A DNA stretch of 48,426 bases, from NCBI GenBank assembly GCA_002070045.1, contig MWCN01000049.1, positions 1 through 48,426 on the forward strand, in the 5' to 3' direction. The position numbers and the translations under genes were made by a program. Shown here piece after piece: positions 8,294-21,148 of the stretch; the stretch's first letter is position 1; each line of letters starts with the position of its first letter. Origin of the DNA: Candidatus Cloacimonetes bacterium ADurb.Bin211. GTDB taxonomy: Bacteria > Cloacimonadota > Cloacimonadia > Cloacimonadales > Cloacimonadaceae. The notes under the pieces were generated by a model. That model was not told where the DNA came from. It saw only the letters and a list, made by a program, of their open reading frames with translations, and searched no databases.

Positions 8294-8955
8294 TGCCCAA
8301 TAAATCCAAATTAACCATCTCAATAATCATTTTAATATTGTTGCTAACTGTTTCTCTTGCTGCAGAAAGTCGGGGTTTAAAAGTCTTAAAATCTATGGTA
8401 GTACCCGGTTTAACACAAATTCAGGATGGTAGGAATTATGGCTATGCAATGCTTTCAGCAGAAGCAGGTATCATTTCTACTCTTTTTTATTTTAATGCAG
8501 AAGAAGATCTCCGAGCTCAAAAATACTACGAATATGCTATCAAATTTGCTCATATAGAACCCGGTAAATATGATGACCAATACTTCAGAAATTTAAGCCG
8601 TTATAATAGTAGTGGCTTTGAAGCAGGTGGATATAATGCTAAAATCAGAGAAGAAGCTATTCAATTATATCCAAATGACCCCATCCAACAACAAATATAT
8701 ATTGATGAACATTGCTATCCAGATGAATATAGCTGGAACTGGGATAGTTTAGAACACCGTCGTAATTATAGTAAATTGCGTATCCAGACTAGAGACCTTC
8801 AGAACTATGGAAAATTGACTATGGGAGTACTCATAGTAAATCATATAATCAGTGGAATAGATGCTCTACGCTATACTAGCCAAAAACCTAATCCTCAAGT
8901 TTATTTAGATATAAAAGATAATCAACCTATCTTAATGTTTACTTATAAGTGGTAA
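8293..8955 (+). CDS. envelope protein with VPGLTQ motif, paralogue 3 of 3
   Basis: 220 residues, function unknown, clearly related to the two genes before it. The signal peptide is LTISIIILILLLTVSLAAE. It is followed by LKSMVVPGLTQIQDGRNYGYAML in the place of the PGAGQFY/PGTGE motif. The tyrosine-rich middle ends in EYSWNWDSLEHRRNYSKLRIQTRD, matching the SWSWQN...KLRRRTQ block of paralogue 2. The C-terminal hydrophobic LTMGVLIVNHIISGIDALR matches the ends of both others. The ATG overlaps the previous stop by one base. It is probably the last gene of the secretion/envelope operon; the restriction system starts 55 bases downstream. Confidence 0.72.
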   Translation: MPNKSKLTISIIILILLLTVSLAAESRGLKVLKSMVVPGLTQIQDGRNYGYAMLSAEAGIISTLFYFNAEEDLRAQKYYEYAIKFAHIEPGKYDDQYFRNLSRYNSSGFEAGGYNAKIREEAIQLYPNDPIQQQIYIDEHCYPDEYSWNWDSLEHRRNYSKLRIQTRDLQNYGKLTMGVLIVNHIISGIDALRYTSQKPNPQVYLDIKDNQPILMFTYKW

Positions 8956-9010
8956 GTAGTATTGATCATTTTATAAATGCTGAATTTAGTTAAAGGTAGA
9001 AATTAATAAA

Positions 9011-9643
9011 ATGTCAGATTATTTGCTTCAACTGTTTGACGATAACAACACTGTTTTAAAAATTCAAAAGCGTTTACCCTATCTTTTCCAACTTGCTGAA
9101 TTGGAAAGCTCAAGAGCTGGAAAAATAGGAATGGAAGTTGGTTCTTTAAGAGAAAAAATCATTGTAGCTCTACTAATATATCTATTTGGTGAAAAAAATG
9201 TAGAAACTGAACTAGCTATAACTGAGCCAGAATTAGATGTTAAACTTTATGGTAATCCAATTTCAATAAAGACAATAACTGATTCAAAAATACGGGGTAT
9301 TAAACTTATCTGGACAGTTGATGCATTAAAGTCAAAAGAGTTCCTTAATAGCTATCAACCTAAATGCGATATTCTTCTTGTTCAGATAAATTGGAATAAT
9401 TATGGTGGATTTTATTATATTCCTTTAAGTGTTCAAAAGTCGGTATTTGATAAAATTGGAAGAGAAAAATATATAAAGCTTCCAAAAGCAGGTACTAATC
9501 CAAGAGGTATAGAACTTACAGGAGAAGCTCTAGATAATCTATTCAAGGACCAGAATAGTAAATCTATTTCTATTTTCTGGTACCGAACTGAAATCTTTTA
9601 TAACCCTTATAAAAGGTGGATTGATTTATGGATGGAGGATTAA
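9011..9643 (+). CDS. ThaI-family type II restriction endonuclease
   Basis: A 210-residue DNA endonuclease. The N-terminal block LFQLAELESSRAGKIGMEVG followed by SLREKI resembles the ThaI restriction family, whose type enzyme cuts CGCG (recalled family knowledge, not searched). A PD-(D/E)xK-like core is visible as PELDVKLYG (D76) and ISIKT (K87); S85 occupies the place of the usual acidic residue before K, so a nearby glutamate such as E42 may complete the metal site. A methyltransferase gene starts one base after its stop, as expected for a restriction-modification pair. No close Shine-Dalgarno precedes ATG 9011, which may keep endonuclease levels low. Confidence 0.75.
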   Translation: MSDYLLQLFDDNNTVLKIQKRLPYLFQLAELESSRAGKIGMEVGSLREKIIVALLIYLFGEKNVETELAITEPELDVKLYGNPISIKTITDSKIRGIKLIWTVDALKSKEFLNSYQPKCDILLVQINWNNYGGFYYIPLSVQKSVFDKIGREKYIKLPKAGTNPRGIELTGEALDNLFKDQNSKSISIFWYRTEIFYNPYKRWIDLWMED

Positions 9644-9644
9644 A

Positions 9645-10580
9645 ATGATTAATAAAAATAATAGAAATGGAACTAGAACAAGCAGTTTTGGTTCTCCAGG
9701 GAGAAGAAATCACGATTCCTTCCCCTTTTACTCCAGTAGATTATACGATGATTTACCAAAAGAACAAAAAGATAATTATATAGAAAATCCTATACCTTCC
9801 GATACTTTAGATAAAATCTTTTGTAAAAGTTGTGAGTTTATGAATGAACTTCCTGATAATAGTGTTCATTTAATGATTACTTCTCCTCCCTATAATGTTG
9901 GTAAGGAATATGATAATAATCTAACCTTAAAGGAATATCTTACTTTTTTAAAATCCGTATGGAAAGAGGTTAAAAGGGTTCTTGTTCCTGGTGGTAGAGC
10001 TTGTATTAATATTGCTAATTTAGGAAGAAAACCTTATATCCCACTTCATAGCTTTATTATTGAAGATATGCTTGATCTTGGATTCTTAATGAGAGGAGAA
10101 ATTATTTGGAATAAAGCTGCTAGTGGAAGTCCTTCAACTGCCTGGGGAAGCTGGCTTTCAGCAAAAAATCCAACTTTGAGAGATATACATGAATACATTT
10201 TATTATTCTCAAAAGAAATGTATGCTCTGCCAAATAATAAGAAAAAAAGTACCATCACCAAAGAAGAATTTTTGGAATTTACTAAAAGTGTATGGACTTT
10301 CTCCGCTGAATCTGCAACAAAAATTGGACATCCAGCCCCATTTCCAGTAGAATTGCCCTATAGATTAATTCAATTATATTCTTTTGAACAGAATATTATC
10401 CTTGACCCCTTTATTGGTAGCGGTCAAACAGCTATTGCTGCAATAAAAACTCATCGTCATTATGTGGGTTACGATGTTAATCCTGAATATATAGAATTGG
10501 CAGAGAAACGGATAGAACAATATATCTCAAAAAACAAATCTCCAGACCTATTTGATTATATACATAATTCCATAATATAA
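9645..10580 (+). CDS. beta-class DNA methyltransferase (probably N4-cytosine) of the restriction system
   Basis: Protects host sites from the adjacent endonuclease by transferring a methyl group from S-adenosylmethionine. I chose ATG 9645 because GGAGG at 9634-9638 sits 6 bases upstream; the TTG at 9621 lies inside the endonuclease gene. The product is 311 residues. The catalytic motif TSPPYN (T79-N84) comes first and the SAM-binding motif DPFIGSGQT (from D254) last, the beta-class order. SPPY rather than DPPY favours N4-cytosine methylation. That agrees with a CGCG target, which has no adenine to methylate. The gene ends 18 bases from the convergent GT9 gene. Confidence 0.88.
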   Translation: MINKNNRNGTRTSSFGSPGRRNHDSFPFYSSRLYDDLPKEQKDNYIENPIPSDTLDKIFCKSCEFMNELPDNSVHLMITSPPYNVGKEYDNNLTLKEYLTFLKSVWKEVKRVLVPGGRACINIANLGRKPYIPLHSFIIEDMLDLGFLMRGEIIWNKAASGSPSTAWGSWLSAKNPTLRDIHEYILLFSKEMYALPNNKKKSTITKEEFLEFTKSVWTFSAESATKIGHPAPFPVELPYRLIQLYSFEQNIILDPFIGSGQTAIAAIKTHRHYVGYDVNPEYIELAEKRIEQYISKNKSPDLFDYIHNSII

Positions 10581-10598
10581 TAACCTATACTTAGTAAT

Positions 10599-11591
10599 CT
10601 AAATATGTTCCAGAAGTTCTTTTAGCTTAGTTTCAACCATCTCCGGTGTAATCAATTTCATACACTCAAAAGTCCCTTTGGGACATTTCTTTTTTCCGTG
10701 TAAAGAACAGGGCTGGCATTCTAAATCTGCAGATAAAATGATAGCTTTATCATTTAGAGGGGCAAAACCTAAACGGGGATGAGTTCCACCAAAGATAGCA
10801 ATCTGAGGCTTATTTAAAGCTGCAGCTAAATGCATAGGACCGGTATCACCACTAATTATGGCATCACAAACATTTAATTCTGCTGTCAATTGCTGGAGAT
10901 TGAGTTTCCCACAAAGATTTTTGATATCATTATAATCGGCACCAAGATTTCTAGTTAACTCATAATCTGATTGGTTGCCATAAATTCTAAATTCATATTC
11001 ATTATGGCAATCTTCTATAAGCTTTTCCCAGTTCTCTATCTGCCAGATTTTAGTGTTATGCGCAGCACCTGGAAATAAAGCTACAAATTTTCTTTCCGGA
11101 TAAATTCTTGGAGTAATTTCCATCTTGGAGGTTATAAGCTCAGGATAAAGCACTGGATAGCGAATAGGAGAAGTAGAATTAAATTTATCTGGAAAGAGTG
11201 TTTCTAAAGCAGAATAATACAATCTAACCGTAGATTCTATACTGATAGAGTGATCTCCTTTCACGATTCTTCTTCTAAGTTTATGCTGTTTATGGTAAAC
11301 TGCCTTTTTATGAGAGCGAACCAGATGTCTAATCATCCAGGTGGAAAATTTATTATGGAGGTCTATCACTAAATCAAAAGATTGTTTAAGCAGACCTATA
11401 TGCCAGGAAAAGCTTCTTGAATAGGGAATAATCTTTAAATCCAGACCAAAAAGTTCTGGTAAAGCTTGATATTCTGGTTTACAGAGAAAATAGATTTCTG
11501 CTTCTGGAAAGAGATCTCGTAAGTCTGCTACTACAGATTGAGTGAGTATTATATCTCCAATAGAACTTAATCTGATAACCAGGATACGCAT
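10599..11591 (-). CDS. glycosyltransferase family 9 (heptosyltransferase-like)
   Basis: Probably adds a heptose or related sugar to the lipopolysaccharide core on the inner face of the cytoplasmic membrane. It has 330 residues with the GT9 start MRILVIRLSSIGDIILT, the mid-protein motif VALFPGAAHNTKIW, and the donor-site block SGDTGPMHLAAALNKPQIAI followed by FGGTHP. A cysteine cluster near the C terminus (CQPC, KKCPKG, ECM) is also seen in other GT9 enzymes. The start overlaps the alaS stop by one base in a TAATG junction, so it is the third gene of the trxB-alaS operon. The exact acceptor cannot be told; it could be WaaF-, WaaC- or WaaQ-like. Confidence 0.9.
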   Translation of the reverse strand: MRILVIRLSSIGDIILTQSVVADLRDLFPEAEIYFLCKPEYQALPELFGLDLKIIPYSRSFSWHIGLLKQSFDLVIDLHNKFSTWMIRHLVRSHKKAVYHKQHKLRRRIVKGDHSISIESTVRLYYSALETLFPDKFNSTSPIRYPVLYPELITSKMEITPRIYPERKFVALFPGAAHNTKIWQIENWEKLIEDCHNEYEFRIYGNQSDYELTRNLGADYNDIKNLCGKLNLQQLTAELNVCDAIISGDTGPMHLAAALNKPQIAIFGGTHPRLGFAPLNDKAIILSADLECQPCSLHGKKKCPKGTFECMKLITPEMVETKLKELLEHI

Positions 11592-14191
11592 TATAAAGTG
11601 CTTCGGATAATATCTGGAAGGCGGGGTATAAGTTCAGAAAGCTTTTCTGGATTTTTTCCTCCTCCCATAGCAGAGTCAGCTCTTCCTCCACCTTTTCCAT
11701 TAAGTTCTTGAGATACAGCTTTCACAATTTTCCCAGCATTAAATTTATCTATTAAATCTCTTCCCACTACACAAAGAACAGTAATTTTATCGCCATCTAT
11801 AGTGAATAAGAGGGATATGGCATCTTTTGCTCTGTCTTTAAGTATATCACCCAGTTCTCTTAATTTTTCCGGTTCAGCTTCTACAGTTGCACAAAGAAAA
11901 CGAAAATCCGGATATTCAATTATATTATCCAGCAAGCTATTAACTTCAGAAAAACTCTTTCTCTGCTCTTTCTTTTTAAGTTCATCTTCCAATTCTTTAA
12001 TCCGATTTTGTAAATTCTCCAATCTTGTCTCTATCATCTTTTCTGGTACATTAAGCATTGAGGCAAGATGAACTATCCTTTCTTGAAGTGAACGAACAAA
12101 TTTCTCTGCACCTCTTCCGGTTACAGCTTCTATTCTTCTAATTCCCGCAGAGGAAGAACTTTCGGATATAATTTTGAAAAGTCCAATCTCACCAGTGGCA
12201 GAAATATGCGTACCTCCACATAACTCTTTGGAAAAATCTTCTACACTAACAACTCTAACTTTCTGACCATATTTTTCACCGAAAAGAGCTATCGCACCAT
12301 CAGAGCGTGCTTCATTAATATCCTTTATTTCAATGTAGACAGACCTATTTTCTTTAACTATTTCATTAACAATGTCTTCCACCTTATTTATCTCTTCTTG
12401 CGTTAGTGCTTTCAGGTGAGTGAAGTCAAAACGAAGATAATCTGGAGCAACATAGGAACCTTTTTGCTGAACATATTCACCTAAAATCATTCTTAAAGCT
12501 CTATGCAGAATATGAGTGGCAGTATGATTACGAGCTATATCTTTTCTTCTTTTAAGGTCAATTTCTGCTTTTACTAAAGGTGAAGAAATGGCACCTTTCA
12601 CCAGATGTCCAATATGAATGAATTGATCTTCTATTCGTTTAACATCAATTACTTGCATCTCAAAATCTTCATTATAGATCCTTCCCGTGTCAGCAATTTG
12701 TCCACCTGATTCTGCATAAAAAGGAGTTCTATCCAACTGAAGATGTATCTTCCCCTCATCATCAATCCGATAACGCTGAATTTGAGCATCAGTAGCAAAA
12801 GTATTATAACCGACAAATTCTGTCGGAGTAGAGGGCAATAATTCAATCCAATCCATATCTTCCCATTTATAAACAAATTTAGAGCTTTTTCGAGCTCGTT
12901 CTCTTTGTTTTTTCATCTCTTCTTCAAAACCGATTGTATCAACCTTAAAACCTCTTTCTTCTGCCAGATTAATAGTCAAATCAAGAGGAAAACCATAAGT
13001 ATCATAGAGCAGGAATGCATCTTTACCAGAGATAATTTGTCCGGAAGCATTGGCACAAATCTGTTCAAATTTCTCCAGACCTTTATCCAGTGTAGCATTG
13101 AAACGTTCTTCTTCTGCTTTAATTACCATCTTGATATAGGCTTCTTTCCCTTCCAATTCGCTAAAAGGGTCACTCATTATTTCTATCACTGGATCAACTA
13201 AATGAAACATAAAAGGTTCAGAAAATCCAAGTAATCTCCCGTGACGAGCGGCTCTACGTAAAATCCTTCTCAGGACATAACCTCTTCCTTCATTAGAAGG
13301 AAAACCACCATCAGCGAGAGCAAAACATAGACAACGAATATGGTCAGCTATCACTCTATGAGACATACCAGTTTCAGGACTATAGGGAATCCCACTCATC
13401 TGGACAATCTTATCTATGATAGGCATAAATAAATCGGTCTCGTAATTACTATAAGCATTTTGAAGTATTCGCACTAACCTTTCAAAACCGGCTCCAGTGT
13501 CTACAAAATGAGATTTTAAAGGAGAAAGTGAACCATCTTCTTCTCTATTATACTGTATAAAAACGAGATTCCAGAGCTCAATGAAACGATTGCAATTACC
13601 ATTCAATTGACATTTATGCTCTGGAATATTCTTTTTATTGCAATGTTCTATACCGCAATCATAATGAATTTCTGTGCAGGGTCCACAGGGACCTGTCTCC
13701 CCCATTTCCCAAAAATTATCTTTATCTCCACAATAGAATATATGGGATGGGTCTATATCGGTATTATTTTTCCATAAATTGTAGCTTTCCTCATCAGAAT
13801 TATGCACGGTAGCAAAGAGTTTTTCTTTAGGAAGCTGATAGACAACCGTTAAGAGTTCCCAAGCCCATTCTATAGCTTCTTTTTTATAATAGTCACCAAA
13901 AGACCAATTGCCCAGCATTTCAAAAAAAGTATGATGATAACCATCTTTACCAACTGCTTCTAAATCATTATGTTTCCCACCAGCACGAATACATTTCTGA
14001 CTATTTACTGCTCTTTTGACTTCTGGTTCTTTTAATCCTAGAAAGATATTTTTAAACTGATTCATACCAGCATTGGCAAAAAGTAATGTCGGGTCATCCC
14101 GTGGAATTACCGGAGAAGATGGGATAAAGATATGACCTCTTTCCCTGAAGAAATCAATAAAGGTACGACGAATATCCTTACTGCTCCACAC
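11591..14191 (-). CDS. alaS: alanyl-tRNA synthetase
   Basis: Charges tRNA-Ala with alanine and edits mischarged serine or glycine. The protein is 866 residues, the usual size. The N-terminal catalytic core starts with IRRTFIDFFRERGHIFIPSS and contains DDPTLLFANAGMNQFK. The editing domain carries the zinc-site motifs HTATHILH and CGGTH. The C-terminal DHHA1-like domain ends in NGKGGGRADSAMGGG, preceded by a coiled coil (EKMIETRLENLQNRIKELED). ATG 14191 lies 14 bases inside the end of trxB and gives the standard N terminus, so it is translationally linked to trxB upstream and to the GT9 gene downstream. Confidence 0.97.
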   Translation of the reverse strand: MWSSKDIRRTFIDFFRERGHIFIPSSPVIPRDDPTLLFANAGMNQFKNIFLGLKEPEVKRAVNSQKCIRAGGKHNDLEAVGKDGYHHTFFEMLGNWSFGDYYKKEAIEWAWELLTVVYQLPKEKLFATVHNSDEESYNLWKNNTDIDPSHIFYCGDKDNFWEMGETGPCGPCTEIHYDCGIEHCNKKNIPEHKCQLNGNCNRFIELWNLVFIQYNREEDGSLSPLKSHFVDTGAGFERLVRILQNAYSNYETDLFMPIIDKIVQMSGIPYSPETGMSHRVIADHIRCLCFALADGGFPSNEGRGYVLRRILRRAARHGRLLGFSEPFMFHLVDPVIEIMSDPFSELEGKEAYIKMVIKAEEERFNATLDKGLEKFEQICANASGQIISGKDAFLLYDTYGFPLDLTINLAEERGFKVDTIGFEEEMKKQRERARKSSKFVYKWEDMDWIELLPSTPTEFVGYNTFATDAQIQRYRIDDEGKIHLQLDRTPFYAESGGQIADTGRIYNEDFEMQVIDVKRIEDQFIHIGHLVKGAISSPLVKAEIDLKRRKDIARNHTATHILHRALRMILGEYVQQKGSYVAPDYLRFDFTHLKALTQEEINKVEDIVNEIVKENRSVYIEIKDINEARSDGAIALFGEKYGQKVRVVSVEDFSKELCGGTHISATGEIGLFKIISESSSSAGIRRIEAVTGRGAEKFVRSLQERIVHLASMLNVPEKMIETRLENLQNRIKELEDELKKKEQRKSFSEVNSLLDNIIEYPDFRFLCATVEAEPEKLRELGDILKDRAKDAISLLFTIDGDKITVLCVVGRDLIDKFNAGKIVKAVSQELNGKGGGRADSAMGGGKNPEKLSELIPRLPDIIRSTL

Positions 14192-15137
14192 TTAATTTTG
14201 CTCCATTTTCTTCTAAAGCTTCGTAATTATCTCTGATCCATTTTTCTGCACTGAATGCAGCTATCGCACCATCGCTTGTTGCTGTGACTACCTGTCGCAA
14301 AACTTTATGACGAATATCTCCAGCAGCGTAGACACCAGGTATATTAGTATGCATAAATTCATCCGTGTAAACGAAACCTGCTTCATCAAGATTTATCCTG
14401 GATTCCAGCAGTTTATTGTTGGGTAAGATCCCTACATAAATAAAAACACCATCAACGGGCAGGAAGTTTATCTGACCCGTTATTCTATTAAAAATTTCCA
14501 GTTTTTCAATTTTATCGGTTCCATAAATCTCTTGCACCACTGAATTCCAGATAAATTCAATTTTGGGATTCTGAAAAGCACGTTCTTGCAGTATCTTTTG
14601 TGCTCTTAATTCATCTCTTCTATGGATGATATAGACCTTACGGGCAAAGTGGGTTAAATAAATCCCTTCTTCTACTGCAGAATCACCTCCTCCTATTACT
14701 GCCACTACTTTATCACGATATAGGGCACCATCACAGGTGGCACAATAGGAAACTCCTCTTCCCGTAAAGCGTTCTTCACCAGGAACATTTAGCCTTCTGG
14801 GATATGCACCAGTGCACACTATTAAAGCTTTAGTCCGGTATTTATTTTCACGAGTTTCCACTATTTTGCACAAACCCTCCATTCCTATTGCCGTAACTTC
14901 CTCATCTAAAAACTGTGCTTGAAACCTTTCCGCTTGTTGTCTCATTCTTTCTGTAAGCTCAAATCCTTCAATAGCCTCAGGAAATCCAGGATAGTTTTCC
15001 ACCTGATGAGCAGAAGTTATCTGACCTCCAATTATAGCTCTTTCCAGGATAACTGTCTTTAATCCTCCACGTGCAGCATAGATTCCAGCACTTAATCCAG
15101 CTGGACCGCTTCCTATAATAATTACATCATATTGCAT
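14178..15137 (-). CDS. trxB: thioredoxin-disulfide reductase
   Basis: Reduces thioredoxin with NADPH through FAD and a redox-active disulfide. In the 319-residue protein the FAD-binding motif GSGPAGLSAG is at residues 9-18. The active disulfide is CATC (C132, C135), and an NADPH-binding fold VIGGGDSAVEEG with HRRDELR follows at 148-178. A second FAD motif, VYAAGDI, lies near the C terminus. The start is ATG 15137, with GAGG (minus strand, plus-coordinates 15144-15147) 6 bases upstream. It is the first gene of a three-gene minus-strand operon with alaS and GT9. A thioredoxin partner is not in the window. Confidence 0.95.
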   Translation of the reverse strand: MQYDVIIIGSGPAGLSAGIYAARGGLKTVILERAIIGGQITSAHQVENYPGFPEAIEGFELTERMRQQAERFQAQFLDEEVTAIGMEGLCKIVETRENKYRTKALIVCTGAYPRRLNVPGEERFTGRGVSYCATCDGALYRDKVVAVIGGGDSAVEEGIYLTHFARKVYIIHRRDELRAQKILQERAFQNPKIEFIWNSVVQEIYGTDKIEKLEIFNRITGQINFLPVDGVFIYVGILPNNKLLESRINLDEAGFVYTDEFMHTNIPGVYAAGDIRHKVLRQVVTATSDGAIAAFSAEKWIRDNYEALEENGAKLSVEQ

Positions 15138-15440
15138 TTTCTACCTCATTACCAAATGATACTTTATACCCTTTTTAACACCAGGTATTAAAGTCAAGAA
15201 TTTTATCAGCCATATTAAAGATAAATTATTCTTTAAAGTTTTTAGAATTAAGGAAATAAGGCAAAATAAGGGAAATATAATGCTTGTCATATAATAATTT
15301 CTTATATTATAAATATATTTATATGCATTTAATAATCATTAAACTTTCATACTTATTATTATTTCAATTGTTTCTTCTGATTTATGCATAATTATTAATT
15401 CATCCTAAGATCCCATATGTATTCCGTATTATCTGCACAT

Positions 15441-15491
15441 TATGTCCAGCTTATGTCCAGCTTATGTCCAGCTTATGTCCAGCTTATGTCC
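15441..15491 (+). repeat. tandem repeat, 11-bp unit, 4.6 copies
   Basis: Four perfect copies of TATGTCCAGCT follow one another (15441-15484), then the first seven bases of a fifth. The copies are identical, which suggests recent slippage expansion. Eleven bases is about one helical turn, so any bound protein would see all copies on one DNA face. Confidence 0.95.
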
Positions 15492-15522
15492 GAAATCAAT
15501 CATAAGCTCAATATAAGTGACC

Positions 15523-15548
15523 CCTAAGCTTAATAAAAAGAGCTTAGG
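15523..15548. other. perfect hairpin, 8-bp stem
   Basis: CCTAAGCT (15523-15530) and AGCTTAGG (15541-15548) enclose a 10-base A-rich loop. It lies 31 bases after the 11-bp repeat in the trxB/nitrilase gap. No T-run follows on either strand, so an operator or RNA structure is as likely as a terminator. Confidence 0.6.
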
Positions 15549-15794
15549 AAGGGAAAATATTGTAATCTTTTATAGATTAACTATTATTTTTTTCTAATAT
15601 TTTGATGCCACACTTGAATTATAGGATAACTCAATGAAGCCAGAAATATCTACTTGATAAGGAGAAACAAAACAAGTAAAAGAACTTGACCGATAAATGG
15701 AAATCAAGATTTTGGAAGTAAAATAAATTGAAGAGAAAAGAAATGCAACTATTAGGCAGGAAAGAAGGATTTAATGCACAATATCCAATATATC

Positions 15795-15816
15795 AAACTG
15801 ATTTGTATATCAGTTT
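15795..15816 (+). promoter_or_regulatory. inverted repeat upstream of the nitrilase gene
   Basis: AAACTGAT (15795-15802) and ATCAGTTT (15809-15816) form a perfect 8-bp inverted repeat with a 6-base spacer, 50 bases before the nitrilase start. The position fits an operator or a 5' leader hairpin. Confidence 0.45.
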
Positions 15817-15866
15817 AATCTTCAATCTTCATTATAATTATATAACTAAAAGGAATAGCATAAGTT

Positions 15867-19974
<4,108 letters not shown>

Positions 19975-19984
19975 AGAATTGAAA

Positions 19985-21073
19985 ATGCGTATCTTAGACC
20001 GTTATATCGTTCGCGAATTCCTCAAAACCTATCTAATTATCTTTATCTGTTTTGCTGCTGTTTTTACCGTTATTGATGTTATAGATAATCTACCAAGATT
20101 GATTAGAAATGGCGCTACCGTTGAACAAGCTATAGAGTATTATTTGCTTCGTTTACCTTATCTGCTGGTGCTTACTTCTCCCGTAACTATCCTGATTACT
20201 GGTCTATTCTTGATGGATAGTCTATCCAAACACAATGAAAGTGTAGCTATTCGTGCTGCGGGTATCAGTATTCACCGAACTATGCTTCCACTTTTCATCG
20301 TGGGACTTGTCATCAGCATTATTGTTGCACTTTTTGGTGAATATGTAGTTCCCTGGGCTGAAAAAACTCGTAACTATGTGTATAATGTGGAAATCAAAGG
20401 AGAACCTGAGGAAAGTAATATGCTCAAAGCCAGAGTTCATTATCGGGGCACAAAAAACGATTTCTATTACTTTGGTTTCTTTGATGGATACAACAACACC
20501 TTACGAGTGATTGACCTCACTCAACTAAATCCTGAAAGTAAAGAGATTACTCAACATATTACAGCAAATGCTGCGGTCTGGCAAAACGATAAATGGATAA
20601 TTCAGGACTGTGAGATAAGAGGATTTGAGCAGGGCAAACAAACGCAATATCAATATTATCCGAAAACTGATCTGCCTTTGTTAGATGTGCAACCCCAAGA
20701 TTTTATCCGTATCACTAAAAAGACACTTTCTTTAAACTTTTTTGAACTAAAGGATTATATTGCTCGCTTGCAAAAAATGGGTGAAAAAGCACACAGAGAG
20801 ATAGTAGATTTACATATGAAGATTTCTTTCCCTTTAACCAATCTAATTGTTATCTTCTTCTGTATACCTATCGCTACCACTAATATAAGGTCTAAGGGTA
20901 GAGGTTTAATCTTCCTTCTGGGTTTAGTTATCTGCTTTGTCTACCTAATTTTTGTTAGAGTATTCCAGAGTCTTGGTTATAATGGTGTTGTTCCACCGGT
21001 TATAGCTGCTTGGTTCCCTAATATCTTTTTTACAATTCTCGGTCTATTTTTCTTGCATAAAGCCGAGATTTAA
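19985..21073 (+). CDS. lptG: LptF/LptG-family lipopolysaccharide export permease (second copy)
   Basis: The second transmembrane subunit of the Lpt exporter. It starts with the typical MRILDRYIVREFLKTYLIIF and has six predicted membrane segments around a periplasmic domain, 362-363 residues in all. I prefer ATG 19985 over the in-frame TTG at 19979, since it gives the family N terminus; no Shine-Dalgarno is obvious for either. Ten bases separate it from the preceding permease. The C-terminal membrane part contains LIVIFFCIPIATTNIRSKG, which aligns with the equivalent region of the first copy (FIMMGVPIGLMTRSSG). Confidence 0.9.
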   Translation: MRILDRYIVREFLKTYLIIFICFAAVFTVIDVIDNLPRLIRNGATVEQAIEYYLLRLPYLLVLTSPVTILITGLFLMDSLSKHNESVAIRAAGISIHRTMLPLFIVGLVISIIVALFGEYVVPWAEKTRNYVYNVEIKGEPEESNMLKARVHYRGTKNDFYYFGFFDGYNNTLRVIDLTQLNPESKEITQHITANAAVWQNDKWIIQDCEIRGFEQGKQTQYQYYPKTDLPLLDVQPQDFIRITKKTLSLNFFELKDYIARLQKMGEKAHREIVDLHMKISFPLTNLIVIFFCIPIATTNIRSKGRGLIFLLGLVICFVYLIFVRVFQSLGYNGVVPPVIAAWFPNIFFTILGLFFLHKAEI

Positions 21074-21080
21074 AAAAAGC

Positions 21081-21119
21081 TTGAATAAATTATGCTATTT
21101 AAAATAATTGCTTATTCAA
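21081..21119 (+). terminator. inverted repeat between lptG and the PpiD-like gene
   Basis: TTGAATAA (21081-21088) pairs with TTATTCAA (21112-21119), and inside it ATTAT pairs with ATAAT, so the hairpin is longer with a small bulge. It starts 7 bases after the lptG stop. It could attenuate or end transcription of the lpt operon, but no T-run follows. Confidence 0.45.
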
Positions 21120-21148
21120 AACAATATCTAACCCTCAGGAGTTAATAG

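Larger units (their letters stand above)
15138..15866. other. 729-bp gene-free region between the divergent trxB and nitrilase genes
   Basis: AT-rich and without a plausible protein frame. It must hold the promoters for the trxB operon (minus) and the nitrilase-ligA-lpt operon (plus). On the minus strand, TTGACT (plus 15192-15197) and TATAAA (plus 15163-15168) are present but too far apart (23 bases) for a clean pair. It also contains an 11-bp tandem repeat and two perfect hairpins listed separately. I see no RNA gene I can name. Confidence 0.6.

Noticed and set aside
9011-10580. A larger defence island around the restriction system
   Set aside because: Flanking genes are envelope and housekeeping genes; no integrase, other defence gene or attachment repeat was seen on either side.
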